58,495 bases of DNA from Vibrio anguillarum (GTDB taxonomy: Bacteria > Pseudomonadota > Gammaproteobacteria > Enterobacterales > Vibrionaceae): NCBI RefSeq assembly GCF_001989995.2, contig NZ_JAHGUP010000047.1, positions 1 through 58,495 of the forward strand. The letters are read 5' to 3'. Shown in pieces: positions 34,443 to 44,710 of the stretch. Both the position numbers and the translations under genes were made by a program. Position 1 is the stretch's first letter. Every line of letters starts with the position of its first letter. The notes beneath the pieces were generated by a model. That model saw nothing but the letters and a program-made list of their open reading frames with translations. It was not told the DNA's origin and searched no databases.

Positions 34443-35579
34443 TTAGTAAAGTGAGTTTTTGTTTTCTTCAATAAACTTGCTATCAAGACGACCAAACATC
34501 TTGTAGTAAGTCCAAGTGGTGTAACCAAGAATGATAGGTACCATTACAAAAGCGACCACTGTCATTAAGTTCAACGTCAATTCACTCGATGTTGAGTCCC
34601 ACATGGTCAAGCTGTTACTTGGTACTAAGCTTGAAGGCATGATAAATGGGAACATCGCAAAACCAGCGGTGAAAATCACACCTGCATTGGCTAAGCTAGA
34701 AGCCAAGAATGCGAGACCACCTTTTTCAAAACGCGACGCCAACACAGCAAGTAGTGGCATGGCAACACCCAAAGCTGGCGCTATCCATAGTAATGGGTAA
34801 GCGTTGAAATTAGCCATCCACGCCCCCGCCTCACGTATCACTTCTTTATTGAGTGGGTTTGATGCAGCATGTGTATCAATGACGCTGGTAATCACGTAAC
34901 CATCGATGTTTTGGATCCAAAACCCTGCAGCGACGAAAGTAACAGCAACCAACAAGCCCATTAGTTGAGCGACGCCACGAGCGCGTGCATGCAGCTCATC
35001 GGTGGTTTTCATCTGTAGCCAAGAAGCACCTTGTAAAATAATCATAAACAAGCTGACTAAGCCACAAAGCAGAGCAAATGGGTTCAACAGACCAAAAAAT
35101 GAACCGTGATACGTTGGCATCATGAAATCACTGAGTTGGAATGGCACGCCTTGTAGTAAGTTGCCAAAGGCAACACCAAAGATGACTGGTGGTACAAAGC
35201 CACTAATTGAAATACAGATATCCCAAGTATTACGCCACTTTGGATCTTCAATTTTTGAACGGTAATCCAAACCAATCGGACGAAGCCATAATGCAGCCAA
35301 TGTAACAATCATAGCCAAATAAAATCCGGAAAATGATGTCGCATAGACTAACGGCCAAGCCGCAAACAGTGCACCACCTGCCGTGATAAGCCAAACTTGG
35401 TTACCATCCCAGTGTGGGGCAATAGAGTTGATCATGACACGACGCTCACTGTCATTCTTACCAATGACGGGAACAAGAGCACCAACGCCCATGTCAAAAC
35501 CATCTGTGATTGCAAAACCAACCAGCAGTACGCCGATCAGCACCCACCAAATTAGTCGCAAGATTTCGTAATCAAACAT
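34443..35579 (-). CDS. cydB: Cytochrome bd ubiquinol oxidase subunit II (CydB)
   Basis: This 378-residue subunit has about eight or nine membrane helices. It begins MFDYEILRLIWWVLIGVLLVGFAITDGFDMGVG and has the motif APHWDGNQVWLITAGGALFAAWP, both typical of CydB. With CydA and CydX it forms the high-affinity, proton-gradient-forming quinol oxidase used at low oxygen. It follows cydA by 17 bases. Confidence 0.97.
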   Translation of the reverse strand: MFDYEILRLIWWVLIGVLLVGFAITDGFDMGVGALVPVIGKNDSERRVMINSIAPHWDGNQVWLITAGGALFAAWPLVYATSFSGFYLAMIVTLAALWLRPIGLDYRSKIEDPKWRNTWDICISISGFVPPVIFGVAFGNLLQGVPFQLSDFMMPTYHGSFFGLLNPFALLCGLVSLFMIILQGASWLQMKTTDELHARARGVAQLMGLLVAVTFVAAGFWIQNIDGYVITSVIDTHAASNPLNKEVIREAGAWMANFNAYPLLWIAPALGVAMPLLAVLASRFEKGGLAFLASSLANAGVIFTAGFAMFPFIMPSSLVPSNSLTMWDSTSSELTLNLMTVVAFVMVPIILGYTTWTYYKMFGRLDSKFIEENKNSLY

Positions 35580-35596
35580 TATTCTATCTCCCTGCC

Positions 35597-37183
35597 TTAT
35601 GCTTCGACTTGACGGCTAACTTTGTCTTCAACAGAGTTTGCGTTTTGCTCAAAGTGATAACGACCAGTTTTCAGACTGCTAGGCCCTTTACGAGCAAATT
35701 TAACCATCAGGTAAACTTCAGCAATCAAGAACACAGTGTACAGTGCAAGAATCGCAAACAATGAGGTCCATAATTCGCCCAGAGTTAGCGCAGAAGCGGC
35801 AACATTGGTCGGCAATATTTCACCAACAGCCCATGGTTGACGGCCATATTCAGCAACAAACCAACCCGCTTCAATTGCAATCCACGGTAGAGGAATACTG
35901 AACAAGGCGGCTTTAAGTACCCATTGTTTTTGCTCAATTTTCTGACGGCAAGTTTGAATAAATGCTGCACCAAAGACAAATAGCATCACAAAACCGACAC
36001 CAACCATCAGGCGGAATGACCAAAATAGTGGCCATACGGTTGGAATTGAATCATCAGCGGCGGCTTGAATTTGCTCTTCCGTTGCATCGCTCACTTTATC
36101 GGTATAACGTTTTAGCAATAAGCCGTAGCCCAAATCGCCTTTCACTTCTTCAAAAGCGGCAATGTTTGCTGGCGATTTTTCGCCTGCACGTAATTTTTCT
36201 AACAGTTCATAGGCATACATACCGTTACGGATGCGATCGACGTGATCATCACGTAAATCACGCAACCCTGTGACTTCAGTATCGAGAGAACGTGTAGCGA
36301 TAATACCCATCACGTATGGAATTTTTACTGCATAATCGGTGTGCATGGCGTCTTGGTTAGGCAAACCAAACAGTGTAAATGCAGCCGGTGCAGGTTCCGT
36401 GTGCCACTCAGCTTCAATCGCAGCCAGCTTCACTTTTTGAACTTCACCTACTTCATATCCTGATTCATCACCAAGCACAATCACGGACAAAATAGCGGCC
36501 ATGCCGAATGATGCAGCGATAGCGAATGAGCGGCGTGCAAACGCAACGTCTCGGCCTTTCAGCAAGTAATATGAACTAATACCAAGAATGAACATCGCAC
36601 CAGTGGTGTAACCAGAAGCGACGGTATGCACAAATTTTACTTGAGCGACAGGGTTGAAAACGACTTCAGCAAAGCTGACCATTTCCATACGCATAGTTTC
36701 AAAATTGAATTCTGCGCCGACTGGGTTTTGCATCCAACCATTCGCAATCAAGATCCAAAGTGCCGAGAAATTGGACCCCAAAGCAACCAACCAAGTCACG
36801 CCCAAGTGCTGGCGTTTTGATAGTCTATCCCAACCAAAGAAGAACAAACCGACAAAGGTTGATTCTAAAAAGAAGGCTACAAGTGCTTCAATCGCAAGAG
36901 GGGCGCCAAAAATGTCACCTACATAGTGGGAATAGTATGACCAGTTTGTACCGAACTGGAACTCCATAGTGAGGCCAGTGGCCACCCCAAGGGCAAAGTT
37001 AATACCAAAAAGCTTACCCCAGAACTTTGTCATGTCCTTATAGATTTGCTTATCAGTCATTACATACAAAGATTCCATGATGGCTAAAAGAAAAGCCATA
37101 CCTAGAGTCAATGGAACGAACAGGAAGTGATACATCGCTGTCAGTGCAAACTGCAACCGCGATAGATCAACGACGTCAATCAT
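35597..37183 (-). CDS. cydA: Cytochrome bd ubiquinol oxidase subunit I (CydA)
   Basis: This 528-residue haem-bearing subunit oxidises ubiquinol and reduces oxygen. The start [20 protein letters not shown] (haem ligand H19 region) is set by an AAAGGAG ribosome site at 37183; an in-frame upstream extension would lack one. [13 protein letters not shown] and a long periplasmic quinol loop are visible, consistent with the E. coli bd-I type (522 residues). Two FNR-like sites and an ArcA-like box lie upstream. Confidence 0.97.
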   Translation of the reverse strand: MIDVVDLSRLQFALTAMYHFLFVPLTLGMAFLLAIMESLYVMTDKQIYKDMTKFWGKLFGINFALGVATGLTMEFQFGTNWSYYSHYVGDIFGAPLAIEALVAFFLESTFVGLFFFGWDRLSKRQHLGVTWLVALGSNFSALWILIANGWMQNPVGAEFNFETMRMEMVSFAEVVFNPVAQVKFVHTVASGYTTGAMFILGISSYYLLKGRDVAFARRSFAIAASFGMAAILSVIVLGDESGYEVGEVQKVKLAAIEAEWHTEPAPAAFTLFGLPNQDAMHTDYAVKIPYVMGIIATRSLDTEVTGLRDLRDDHVDRIRNGMYAYELLEKLRAGEKSPANIAAFEEVKGDLGYGLLLKRYTDKVSDATEEQIQAAADDSIPTVWPLFWSFRLMVGVGFVMLFVFGAAFIQTCRQKIEQKQWVLKAALFSIPLPWIAIEAGWFVAEYGRQPWAVGEILPTNVAASALTLGELWTSLFAILALYTVFLIAEVYLMVKFARKGPSSLKTGRYHFEQNANSVEDKVSRQVEA

Positions 37184-37319
37184 GGTAACTCCTTTGTGCC
37201 GGCTGAATGACACTTTTGACATGCTGAACGGGTTAAAATTCCTCAAAATTCATCAGTGATATAACCTCATCAAATGTTGAAAAAATATCAGAATTTTGTT
37301 GCAAGCATGTACCGTTATG

Positions 37320-37335
37320 GTTAGTTAATTGTTAA
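37320..37335 (-). promoter_or_regulatory. ArcA-like box upstream of cydA
   Basis: GTTAG and GTTAA start 11 bases apart (37320 and 37331) with another GTTAA between, the direct-repeat spacing used by ArcA. It lies about 140 bases before the cydA start. E. coli cydAB is ArcA-activated; binding here is inferred. Confidence 0.5.
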
Positions 37336-37412
37336 GCATCAGCTAATATAGCTGAGACTAATACTACTTCTAAATGCAGGTTGTTTCAAAAGATTTATGG
37401 GAGAAAAACGCC

Positions 37413-37426
37413 TTGATTTACATCAA
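37413..37426. promoter_or_regulatory. FNR-type site, perfect consensus, upstream of cydA
   Basis: TTGATTTACATCAA matches the TTGAT-N4-ATCAA consensus of the oxygen sensor FNR exactly. It lies about 230 bases before the cydA start. E. coli FNR represses cydA under full anaerobiosis. Confidence 0.75.
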
Positions 37427-37462
37427 TTTTCACGCGCCAAACCTGAACAAAAAAAGAACAAA

Positions 37463-37476
37463 ATGATCCACATCAA
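37463..37476. promoter_or_regulatory. Second FNR-type site upstream of cydA
   Basis: ATGATCCACATCAA differs from the consensus by one base and is centred exactly 50 bases from the perfect site, i.e. near five helical turns, so both sites face roughly the same side of the DNA. Confidence 0.6.
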
Positions 37477-37542
37477 AGGAAGAATGAAATTGTTGTGAGT
37501 ATTTAGTGAAAGGGATAGAAATTAATACAACGAATCACACAG

Positions 37543-37595
37543 AGAGTTAACAATACACTTCACATCATTAACTCTTTAGTGATAAGAAAATTATC
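37543..37595. other. Inverted repeats between cydA promoter and ruvB
   Basis: AGAGTTAA (37543-37550) pairs with TTAACTCT (37568-37575), and GATAAGAAAATTATC (37581-37595) is a perfect short hairpin. Neither has a T-run, so their role as a ruvB end signal is uncertain. Otherwise the 473-base gap 37184-37656 is AT-rich regulatory DNA. Confidence 0.4.
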
Positions 37596-37656
37596 ATAAA
37601 TAAGATTTAGTTCACACTTTGTGCTTACCACCTAAAAATGACGATGAGATGTAAAC

Positions 37657-38661
37657 TTATTTTTCAATTCCGAAGTGAAGATAGGCGCGATCGGTCGCCA
37701 TTCGTCCTCTTGGTGTCCGTTGTAAATAACCTTGTTGGATAAGAAAGGGTTCTAATACATCTTCAATGGTATCTTTTTCTTCGCCGATTGCAGCGGCTAG
37801 GTTATCGAGACCAACAGGTCCACCGCCAAATTTGTCCATAATCGCTAGTAATAGCTTTCTATCCATATAGTCGAAACCTTGGCTATCAACATCCAACATG
37901 TTTAGCGCTTTATCTGCAGTCTCTATACATATGTGCCCGTTGCCTTTCACTTCAGCGTAATCTCGAACTCGGCGCAATAAACGGTTGGCAATCCGAGGCG
38001 TTCCCCTTGCTCTCCTAGCCACTTCAAGTGCACCATCCGCTTCCATCGACAATCCTAAACAGTCCGCGCTTCTTTGCACTATGTACTGTAGATCATCAAT
38101 TTTGTAATACTCAAGGCGCTGTACAATACCAAAGCGATCACGCAAGGGGGAGGTTAACGAGCCAGCGCGAGTTGTTGCCCCAATCAGCGTAAAAGGGGGT
38201 AAATCGATTTTAATGGACCGAGCGGCTGGACCTTCGCCAATCATTATATCGAGCTGGTAATCTTCCATTGCGGGATAAAGAATTTCTTCAACCACTGGAC
38301 TTAATCGATGAATTTCATCAATAAAAAGAACGTCGTTCTCTTCAAGGTTAGTCAGTAATGCCGCCAAATCACCTGCTTTTTCCAATACCGGACCAGAAGT
38401 TGTGCGGATATTCACTTCCATCTCATTGGCAACGATATTGGCTAATGTTGTTTTTCCAAGCCCTGGAGGGCCAAAAATCAGGAGATGGTCGAGTGGTTCG
38501 CTGCGCATTTGTGCCGCTTTAATGAAGATTTCCATTTGATTGCGTACATGATCTTGGCCACGATAGTCCGCTAATTTTTTGGGACGAATCGCGCGATCAA
38601 TAATATCTTCATCTTTAAAAATAGGACTATCAGGGGCAATTAAGCGATCAGCTTCAATCAT
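37657..38661 (-). CDS. ruvB: Holliday junction branch migration ATPase RuvB
   Basis: RuvB is the hexameric AAA+ motor that drives branch migration with RuvA. The 334-residue protein shows Walker [15 protein letters not shown], Walker [12 protein letters not shown], the sensor [21 protein letters not shown] with its arginine finger, and a C-terminal winged helix ([16 protein letters not shown]). It overlaps ruvA by four bases (ATGA). Confidence 0.98.
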   Translation of the reverse strand: MIEADRLIAPDSPIFKDEDIIDRAIRPKKLADYRGQDHVRNQMEIFIKAAQMRSEPLDHLLIFGPPGLGKTTLANIVANEMEVNIRTTSGPVLEKAGDLAALLTNLEENDVLFIDEIHRLSPVVEEILYPAMEDYQLDIMIGEGPAARSIKIDLPPFTLIGATTRAGSLTSPLRDRFGIVQRLEYYKIDDLQYIVQRSADCLGLSMEADGALEVARRARGTPRIANRLLRRVRDYAEVKGNGHICIETADKALNMLDVDSQGFDYMDRKLLLAIMDKFGGGPVGLDNLAAAIGEEKDTIEDVLEPFLIQQGYLQRTPRGRMATDRAYLHFGIEK

Positions 38662-39278
38662 ACCATTGCTCTCAAGGCTTCTTTAATCAGCGCTTCGCTG
38701 GTCATGTCAGCCTTCATTACTTGTGCCACTACTTTAGAAGCTTGTTGAGGCTTATAACCCAAAGAAAGTAACGCACTGATCGCTTCTTCTTCCGCATTGC
38801 TCGTGAGCGCTTCCAAGGAATTGTTATCGACTGGCGCAGCGTCAGTAGCGGGAGTGAAGAGGTCACCGGCTCCCCAACCTTTCAGCCTATCTTTCATCTC
38901 AACAACCAAACGTTCAGCGGTTTTTTTACCCACGCCAGGAAGCTTAACTAATGTGGAGATATCTTCACGCTCAACGCATGAAACAAATTGACCGGCCGTC
39001 ATTCCGGACAAAATACCCAAGCCTAATTTTGGCCCGACGCCATTCGCTTTAATCACTTCACGAAATAAAGCTCGCTCTTTTACCGTGTTGAAACCATATA
39101 AAAGCTGCGCATCTTCTCGGACCACAAAATGGGTATAAATGACTGCTTCTTCGCCCAATTTAGGGAGTTCATAGAAGCAACTCATTGGCATTTGGACTTC
39201 ATAACCAATGCCAGCGACTTCAATCAATAGCTCTGGAGGTTGCTTTTCAATCAGAATGCCGCGAAGACGTCCAATCAC
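38658..39278 (-). CDS. ruvA: Holliday junction DNA-binding protein RuvA
   Basis: RuvA binds four-way junctions as a tetramer and loads RuvB. The 206-residue protein has the N-terminal OB fold ([20 protein letters not shown]), the tandem helix-hairpin-helix motifs ([14 protein letters not shown] and [17 protein letters not shown]), and the C-terminal RuvB-binding domain ([21 protein letters not shown]). It follows ruvC by 100 bases. Confidence 0.98.
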   Translation of the reverse strand: MIGRLRGILIEKQPPELLIEVAGIGYEVQMPMSCFYELPKLGEEAVIYTHFVVREDAQLLYGFNTVKERALFREVIKANGVGPKLGLGILSGMTAGQFVSCVEREDISTLVKLPGVGKKTAERLVVEMKDRLKGWGAGDLFTPATDAAPVDNNSLEALTSNAEEEAISALLSLGYKPQQASKVVAQVMKADMTSEALIKEALRAMV

Positions 39279-39378
39279 AGGAAATTCCTTAGAGAAATGA
39301 GGTTATTTGACTCGGATGATAATAAATAACTGGATGTATAGCCAGTAGAAAAATACCACCTCGCTCGGGATCGGTTTT

Positions 39379-39900
39379 TCAGCGATATCGGCCTTTTTTA
39401 GCACTGCTTGCCCGCCCAGCTAACGCGATCAAGGTTTTATTGGTATTCGCATGACAAATTGCCACACCCAGAGCATCAGCGGCATCCGCTTGTGGCTTAG
39501 CCGATAATTTGAGCATTTGCTGGACCATATGTTGTACCTGCGCTTTATCAGCACTACCCGTACCAACTACAGATTGTTTAACCAGTCGAGCGGCATATTC
39601 ATAGACTGGAAGATCCGCATTCACCGCCGCCACAATAGCACTGCCCCTTGCTTGTCCGAGCTTGAGTGCTGAGTCCGCATTCTTTGCCATAAATACTTGC
39701 TCGATGGCAAAAACATCAGGCTGAAACTGTGTGATGATTTCCGTCACGCCAGCGTAAATTTGCTTGAGCCGCCCTGGTAACTCTTTTTCGGAGGTACGAA
39801 TACATCCACTACCAAGATAGTACAAATATCGTCCATGCTGCCTGATCACACCATAACCTGTGATTCGCGAGCCGGGATCTATACCTAAAATAATTGACAT
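39379..39900 (-). CDS. ruvC: Holliday junction resolvase RuvC
   Basis: RuvC is the endonuclease that cuts Holliday junctions. The 173-residue protein shows the RNase H-like catalytic acids: D7 in [14 protein letters not shown] in [19 protein letters not shown], and the pair in [13 protein letters not shown]. With ruvA and ruvB it forms a repair cluster. No LexA box was recognised upstream. Confidence 0.97.
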   Translation of the reverse strand: MSIILGIDPGSRITGYGVIRQHGRYLYYLGSGCIRTSEKELPGRLKQIYAGVTEIITQFQPDVFAIEQVFMAKNADSALKLGQARGSAIVAAVNADLPVYEYAARLVKQSVVGTGSADKAQVQHMVQQMLKLSAKPQADAADALGVAICHANTNKTLIALAGRASSAKKGRYR

Positions 39901-39920
39901 GAAAACCTTAATCGTGGACG

Positions 39921-39959
39921 AAAAACAAAATGGGCTTAACCAATAAAGTTCAAGCCCAT
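39921..39959 (-). terminator. Terminator of cysS
   Basis: ATGGGCTT pairs with AAGCCCAT around a 14-base loop, followed on the minus strand by TTTTGTTTTT. It lies 23 bases past the cysS stop and separates cysS from ruvC. Confidence 0.85.
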
Positions 39960-39981
39960 CATCGACAAGTTAACTGCCTGA

Positions 39982-41364
39982 TTATTTACGACGCCAAGTA
40001 GTTCCACTTGGGCCATCTTCTAAAATGATGCCGAGTTCGTTCAACTTATCGCGTGCCACGTCAGCATTAGCCCAATCTTTTGCTGCACGTGAGTCATTAC
40101 GCAGTTTGATCAAAGCTTCAATCTCCGCCACTTGTTCGTCGCCATTAGTGTCTCCTTTAAGAAACGCTTCTGGATCTTGATGCAAAATTCCAATCACATC
40201 GGCAAGCTCACGCATAAGTGCGCCAAGAGCGCTGGCTTGCTGAAGATTTTCTGTCTTCAGCTTGTTGATATCACGTGCCATATCAAACAAGACGGAATAA
40301 GCCTCTGGCGTATTAAAGTCATCATTCATCGCTATCGAAAAGCGACTGACATACTCTTCACCGCCCGCAACTGCTACGGTTAAATCCAACCCTCTCAACG
40401 CAGTGTATAGACGCTCTAGCGAGGCACGCGCTTGTTTTAGGTTATCTTCGCTATAATTTAATTGGCTGCGATAATGGCCCGACATCAAGAAATAGCGCAC
40501 CGTTTCCGCATCATAGTGAGCAAGTACATCGCGGATTGTGAAAAAATTCCCTAATGATTTAGACATTTTTTCTCTATCCACCATCACCATGCCACTGTGC
40601 ATCCATGTGTTCACATAGGGAGTGTCATGTGCGCAGCATGATTGAGCAATTTCATTTTCATGGTGAGGAAACTGCAAATCAGAGCCTCCACCATGAATAT
40701 CAAAGTGGTTACCCAAAATCGCTGAATTCATCGCCGAACATTCGATGTGCCAGCCTGGGCGTCCTTCTCCCCATGGGGATTCCCAAGTGGGCTCTCCCGG
40801 CTTCGACATTTTCCACAACACAAAATCAAGTGGGCTACGCTTAGCAAGATCAACATCAACACGAGCGCCCGCTTGAAGCTGATCGAGATCTTGTTTGGAT
40901 AACTTGCCGTATTCGTCAAATTTGCTGACTTCAAACATCACATCACCATTAGAAGCAACGTAAGCAAAACCGCGTTCAATCAGTCGTTGCACCAAGCCTA
41001 TGATTTCTTGGATATAAGCGGTTGCACGAGGCTCGACATCTGGACGTTTCATATTCAATGCATCGAAATCTGCATGCATGTCTGCGATTAAGCGCTCGGT
41101 TAGCGAATCGCAAGATTCACCATTTTCGGCAGCACGTTTAATGATTTTGTCATCAATATCAGTGATGTTACGCACAAATGTAAGGTCATAGCCTAAGTAG
41201 CGCAAGTAGCGAGAAATCACATCAAAAGAAACGAAGGTGCGACCATGGCCAATATGACAGAGATCATAAATGGTGACTCCACAGACATACATACCCACTT
41301 TGTTGGCATGAATTGGTTTGAATTCTTCTTTTTGTCTAGTGATTGAGTTATATATTTTCAGCAT
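39982..41364 (-). CDS. cysS: Cysteinyl-tRNA synthetase
   Basis: This 460-residue class I aminoacyl-tRNA synthetase charges tRNA-Cys. It shows the first zinc ligand in [18 protein letters not shown], the HIGH motif, later zinc ligands in [11 protein letters not shown] and [11 protein letters not shown], and the KMSKS motif ([13 protein letters not shown]). It is divergent from ppiB across a 179-base promoter gap, the same arrangement as in E. coli. Confidence 0.98.
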   Translation of the reverse strand: MLKIYNSITRQKEEFKPIHANKVGMYVCGVTIYDLCHIGHGRTFVSFDVISRYLRYLGYDLTFVRNITDIDDKIIKRAAENGESCDSLTERLIADMHADFDALNMKRPDVEPRATAYIQEIIGLVQRLIERGFAYVASNGDVMFEVSKFDEYGKLSKQDLDQLQAGARVDVDLAKRSPLDFVLWKMSKPGEPTWESPWGEGRPGWHIECSAMNSAILGNHFDIHGGGSDLQFPHHENEIAQSCCAHDTPYVNTWMHSGMVMVDREKMSKSLGNFFTIRDVLAHYDAETVRYFLMSGHYRSQLNYSEDNLKQARASLERLYTALRGLDLTVAVAGGEEYVSRFSIAMNDDFNTPEAYSVLFDMARDINKLKTENLQQASALGALMRELADVIGILHQDPEAFLKGDTNGDEQVAEIEALIKLRNDSRAAKDWANADVARDKLNELGIILEDGPSGTTWRRK

Positions 41365-41543
41365 GATCTCTATCTAATAACTGTTTGAACTAAAATGGCT
41401 TCACAGTATAACAACTCTAGCCTAGCTTGGTCATCCTTATTCTCTCGCAATAATACGGCCCCTAAAGACATTTGTTGATTTGAATGTGTCCAAAGTTCAG
41501 TTAAAATCCGGGCCTCAACGAAAAATAGATAAAGGTAACTATC

Positions 41544-42038
41544 ATGATCATCCTTCACACGAATTTTGGTGATATTAAAATTCAACTTAATGAAGAAAAA
41601 GCACCAGAAACAAGCGCAAACTTTCTACAGTACTGCCGTGACGGTTTTTACGATAACACTCTGTTCCACCGCGTTATCGATGGATTCATGATTCAAGGCG
41701 GCGGCATGACCTCTGGCCTAAAAGAAAAAACAACTCGCGCAACGATTAAAAACGAAGCCAACAACGGCCTAAGCAATAAGATCGGTACTCTTGCCATGGC
41801 GCGCACTATGGATCCACACTCTGCAAGTTCTCAGTTTTTCATCAACGTGAACAACAACACATTCCTAGATTTTCGTTCAGAAAGCCGAGATGGCTGGGGC
41901 TACTGCGTGTTCGCTGAAGTGATCGAAGGTATGGATATTGTGAACAAAATAAAAGCCGTGAGCACAGGCTCTATGGGCATGCATCAAGATGTTCCACTAG
42001 AAGAAGTGTTCATTTCTGGCACAACCATCGAAGAGTAA
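41544..42038 (+). CDS. ppiB: Cytoplasmic peptidyl-prolyl isomerase B (cyclophilin)
   Basis: This 164-residue cyclophilin catalyses proline cis-trans isomerisation in the cytosol; no signal peptide is present. Key motifs are [15 protein letters not shown], the catalytic Arg, and [21 protein letters not shown] precedes the ATG. A hairpin follows the stop and runs straight into lpxH, suggesting partial readthrough into an operon. Confidence 0.96.
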   Translation: MIILHTNFGDIKIQLNEEKAPETSANFLQYCRDGFYDNTLFHRVIDGFMIQGGGMTSGLKEKTTRATIKNEANNGLSNKIGTLAMARTMDPHSASSQFFINVNNNTFLDFRSESRDGWGYCVFAEVIEGMDIVNKIKAVSTGSMGMHQDVPLEEVFISGTTIEE

Positions 42039-42044
42039 CGGTAA

Positions 42045-42074
42045 AAGGAGCGCTATGCGCTCCTTATTTTTATT
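42045..42074 (+). terminator. ppiB terminator-like hairpin abutting lpxH
   Basis: A nine-base stem (AAGGAGCGC/GCGCTCCTT) with a TAT loop is followed by a T-rich ATTTTTATT that ends one base from the lpxH ATG. It may attenuate transcription into lpxH. The stem also contains an AAGGAG that could serve a short frame starting at 42055. Confidence 0.7.
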
Positions 42075-42809
42075 ATGCATACACTATTTATTTCTGATTT
42101 ACACCTAAGCCCTTCTCGACCAGATATCACCGAGTGTTTTATCCGTTTCATGCGCGAAGAAGCCATTCATGCCGATGCACTGTACGTGCTTGGCGATCTT
42201 TTCGAATTTTGGATAGGTGACGATGATAATTCACCTTTCGCCAACCAAATAAAATCGGAATTTAAACAACTGACTCGCGAAGGGGTTGCTTGCTATTTTA
42301 CTCAAGGAAACCGCGACTTCTTGCTTGGCAAACGATTTGCGAAAGAAACCGGAATCACTCTTCTCCAAGAAGAACAAGTAATTGACCTTTACGGAAAAAA
42401 AGCCGTGGTGTTGCATGGCGACACACTCTGTATTGACGATATAAAGTATCAAGCCTATCGAAAGAAGGTTCACCAGCCTTGGCTACAATGGGTATTTAAT
42501 CGGCTGCCATTTTTTGTAAAGGTTCGTATTGTGGGTAAAGTACAGTCGGGCATCCATAATGATAAGCAAATGAAATCTATGGATATTATGGATGTTACAC
42601 AAAGTGAAGTGGATAGAGTTCTGACCCAGTATGGGGTCGATTTAATGATTCATGGCCATACTCATCGACCAGAGATTCATCACAGAAATCAACTTCATGG
42701 CACCGCAACGCGAATTGTTTTGGGTGACTGGTACACCCAAGGTTCAGTCTTAGTCTATGCTAATGATGGTTACGAACTGCAAACTCGACCTTTTAGTTCT
42801 AAAAACTGA
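42075..42809 (+). CDS. lpxH: UDP-2,3-diacylglucosamine diphosphatase LpxH
   Basis: LpxH removes UMP from UDP-2,3-diacylglucosamine to give lipid X in lipid A synthesis; it is a membrane-associated metallophosphoesterase. The 244-residue protein has the metal-binding signatures [42 protein letters not shown] and [12 protein letters not shown]. No ribosome site lies at normal distance from its ATG because the terminator hairpin occupies the position. Confidence 0.96.
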   Translation: MHTLFISDLHLSPSRPDITECFIRFMREEAIHADALYVLGDLFEFWIGDDDNSPFANQIKSEFKQLTREGVACYFTQGNRDFLLGKRFAKETGITLLQEEQVIDLYGKKAVVLHGDTLCIDDIKYQAYRKKVHQPWLQWVFNRLPFFVKVRIVGKVQSGIHNDKQMKSMDIMDVTQSEVDRVLTQYGVDLMIHGHTHRPEIHHRNQLHGTATRIVLGDWYTQGSVLVYANDGYELQTRPFSSKN

Positions 42810-42912
42810 CGACAAGTCGCACTCTGGTACTAATTGGTTTAAGTGGTCGAATCAAAAGTTAAGCTATAATAAGTATAATCAATAATATCAATAATTAGAT
42901 AAGAGTCTTGCC

Positions 42913-44127
42913 TTGAAATACTCCTATATCGCCAGACAACCCATACTCGATCGTGACCGAAAAACTATCGGCTACGAGCTGCTATTTCGAGACGGTCCTA
43001 AGAACACCTTTCCAGATATAGACCCGGACTTAGCAACGAGCCGGTTACTCTCTGATCATTTTTTATCCACTCATTACAATACGCTGGGTAAGCATTTAGG
43101 GTTTGTCAATTTTCCTTATCAAAGCCTGATTAACCTCGTGCCTACGCTTTTTCCTGCGCAAAACTTGGTCGTTGAGGTATTGGAAGATTGCGAACCAACT
43201 TTAGAGTTATTAGAAGCAATTAAAAAGATGGCGAAGCTTGGTTACCGAATTGCGCTTGATGACTTTGTACCCAGTTCAGGCTGGCTCGTCTTCTTCCCCT
43301 ATGTGTCAATTATCAAATTTGACATCCGTATCGTTCCCCTTGAAAAAGCCACTCGCTTTATTCAAAAACTTGGTGCGACGAAAATTGAGTTCCTTGCTGA
43401 GAAAGTAGAAACCTATGAAGAGTTTAAGCAAGCTAAAAAGGCGGGCTTTACCTATTTTCAAGGCTACTTTTTTAGCAAACCAGAGATGTTACAGCGCAAA
43501 GCGTTAGAACCCGCATTTCTTACTGTGGTGCAACTGTTCAAAGAAATAGCCAAATCTAACCTCGATTACAAAGCCATTGAGGAGCTTGTCGCCACCGACC
43601 TGACCTTATCTTATAAACTGTTAACCTTTGTTAACTCATCCGCAACAGTCAGTTCAAAAATCCATTCATTTAAACAAGCGCTGATTTATCTCGGTGAACA
43701 ACGATTGAGAAAGTTTATCTCCTTGGTTGCTATTGCTTCGACGCAAGAATCTAAACCGGACTATTTGTATGGTTTATCCATTCAAAGGGCAAGATATTGC
43801 GAGTTAATCGGTGTGAAAGCAAAAATGAACGTCGAACCCGGTTCGGCCTTCCTGACAGGAATGTTTTCGCTACTCGATAGCCTACTTGATCAACCTTTAG
43901 AAAGTATCATGGAAGAGATGCCTATCGACGAATACGTTAAACTTGCATTAATAGAAGGGAAAGGAGAATTAGGTCTGGTACTCGAGTTAACTCGAGCTTA
44001 TGAACAGGCTGACTGGCAAAAGGTTGAGAAAATTGCTAATGCGTTAAATATCGAAGAGCCCGTGGTGAAAGAGTGTTACAACGAAGCTGTGAAATGGACA
44101 GCCGATTTACTGGGTGTCCACTCCTGA
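42913..44127 (+). CDS. EAL-HDOD signalling protein
   Basis: This 404-residue protein has an N-terminal EAL-like domain (ARQPILDRDRKTIGYELLFR, VVEVLEDCEP, IALDDFVPSSGW, SIIKFDIR, LAEKVETYEEF) and a C-terminal HDOD domain (ATDLTLSYKLLTFVNSS). The DDFGTG of active c-di-GMP phosphodiesterases reads DDFVPS, so catalysis is doubtful and the domain may only bind or have lost c-di-GMP. This layout is the YuxH type. The start is a TTG at 42913. It is likely transcribed with lpxH or alone; its gap to lpxH is 103 bases. Confidence 0.85.
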   Translation: MKYSYIARQPILDRDRKTIGYELLFRDGPKNTFPDIDPDLATSRLLSDHFLSTHYNTLGKHLGFVNFPYQSLINLVPTLFPAQNLVVEVLEDCEPTLELLEAIKKMAKLGYRIALDDFVPSSGWLVFFPYVSIIKFDIRIVPLEKATRFIQKLGATKIEFLAEKVETYEEFKQAKKAGFTYFQGYFFSKPEMLQRKALEPAFLTVVQLFKEIAKSNLDYKAIEELVATDLTLSYKLLTFVNSSATVSSKIHSFKQALIYLGEQRLRKFISLVAIASTQESKPDYLYGLSIQRARYCELIGVKAKMNVEPGSAFLTGMFSLLDSLLDQPLESIMEEMPIDEYVKLALIEGKGELGLVLELTRAYEQADWQKVEKIANALNIEEPVVKECYNEAVKWTADLLGVHS

Positions 44128-44194
44128 GTAGACATCGAGTTTAGATCTCCTTAAACTTCCCCGTCTTATATGAATGGGCAATTTGAGAGGATTT

Positions 44195-44662
44195 ATGAAC
44201 CAATGCTATTGTGGTAGTCATTTAGATTACCAACACTGTTGTGAACCAATCCACAGTGATTCAGCTTTAGCCATCTATCCAGAGCAACTGATGAGAGCCC
44301 GCTATAGTGCCCATGTTCTGGGTTTGGTTGATTTCGTCATCAATACCTATCATCCGAGTTGCAATGCACCACAGCAACGTGACGCGATTGAAGAATCAAT
44401 CAGCAGTCAATGGTGTGGGCTAGACGTCATCTCCGCAAGTATCCGCAACAACGAAAATGAAGGCTTCGTTCATTTCAAAGCCTATTACACACAGAATCAA
44501 CAGCAATTTTGTCTGCAAGAACGTTCACGATTTATACGAGAAAATGGTATCTGGTTCTACGTTGACGGTGAATTTCCACAGGAGAACACACCAACGAAGC
44601 TAGGACGAAATGACCCATGTCATTGCGGTAGCGGCAAGAAATTTAAGAAGTGTTGTGCTTAA
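44195..44662 (+). CDS. YchJ-family SEC-C motif protein
   Basis: This 155-residue protein has zinc-binding SEC-C motifs at both ends: NQCYCGSHLDYQHCCEP at the start and RNDPCHCGSGKKFKKCCA at the end, with an NTF2-like middle domain. This is the YchJ/UPF0225 plan. The start at 44195 has GAGAGGA upstream; an upstream in-frame ATG at 44174 is less fitting because family proteins begin at the CYCG motif. The function is unknown. Confidence 0.88.
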   Translation: MNQCYCGSHLDYQHCCEPIHSDSALAIYPEQLMRARYSAHVLGLVDFVINTYHPSCNAPQQRDAIEESISSQWCGLDVISASIRNNENEGFVHFKAYYTQNQQQFCLQERSRFIRENGIWFYVDGEFPQENTPTKLGRNDPCHCGSGKKFKKCCA

Positions 44663-44710
44663 ATTAAAACGCCAAAGTAGAGAAATTTGGCATTTCATAT
44701 TTGATGGCGA

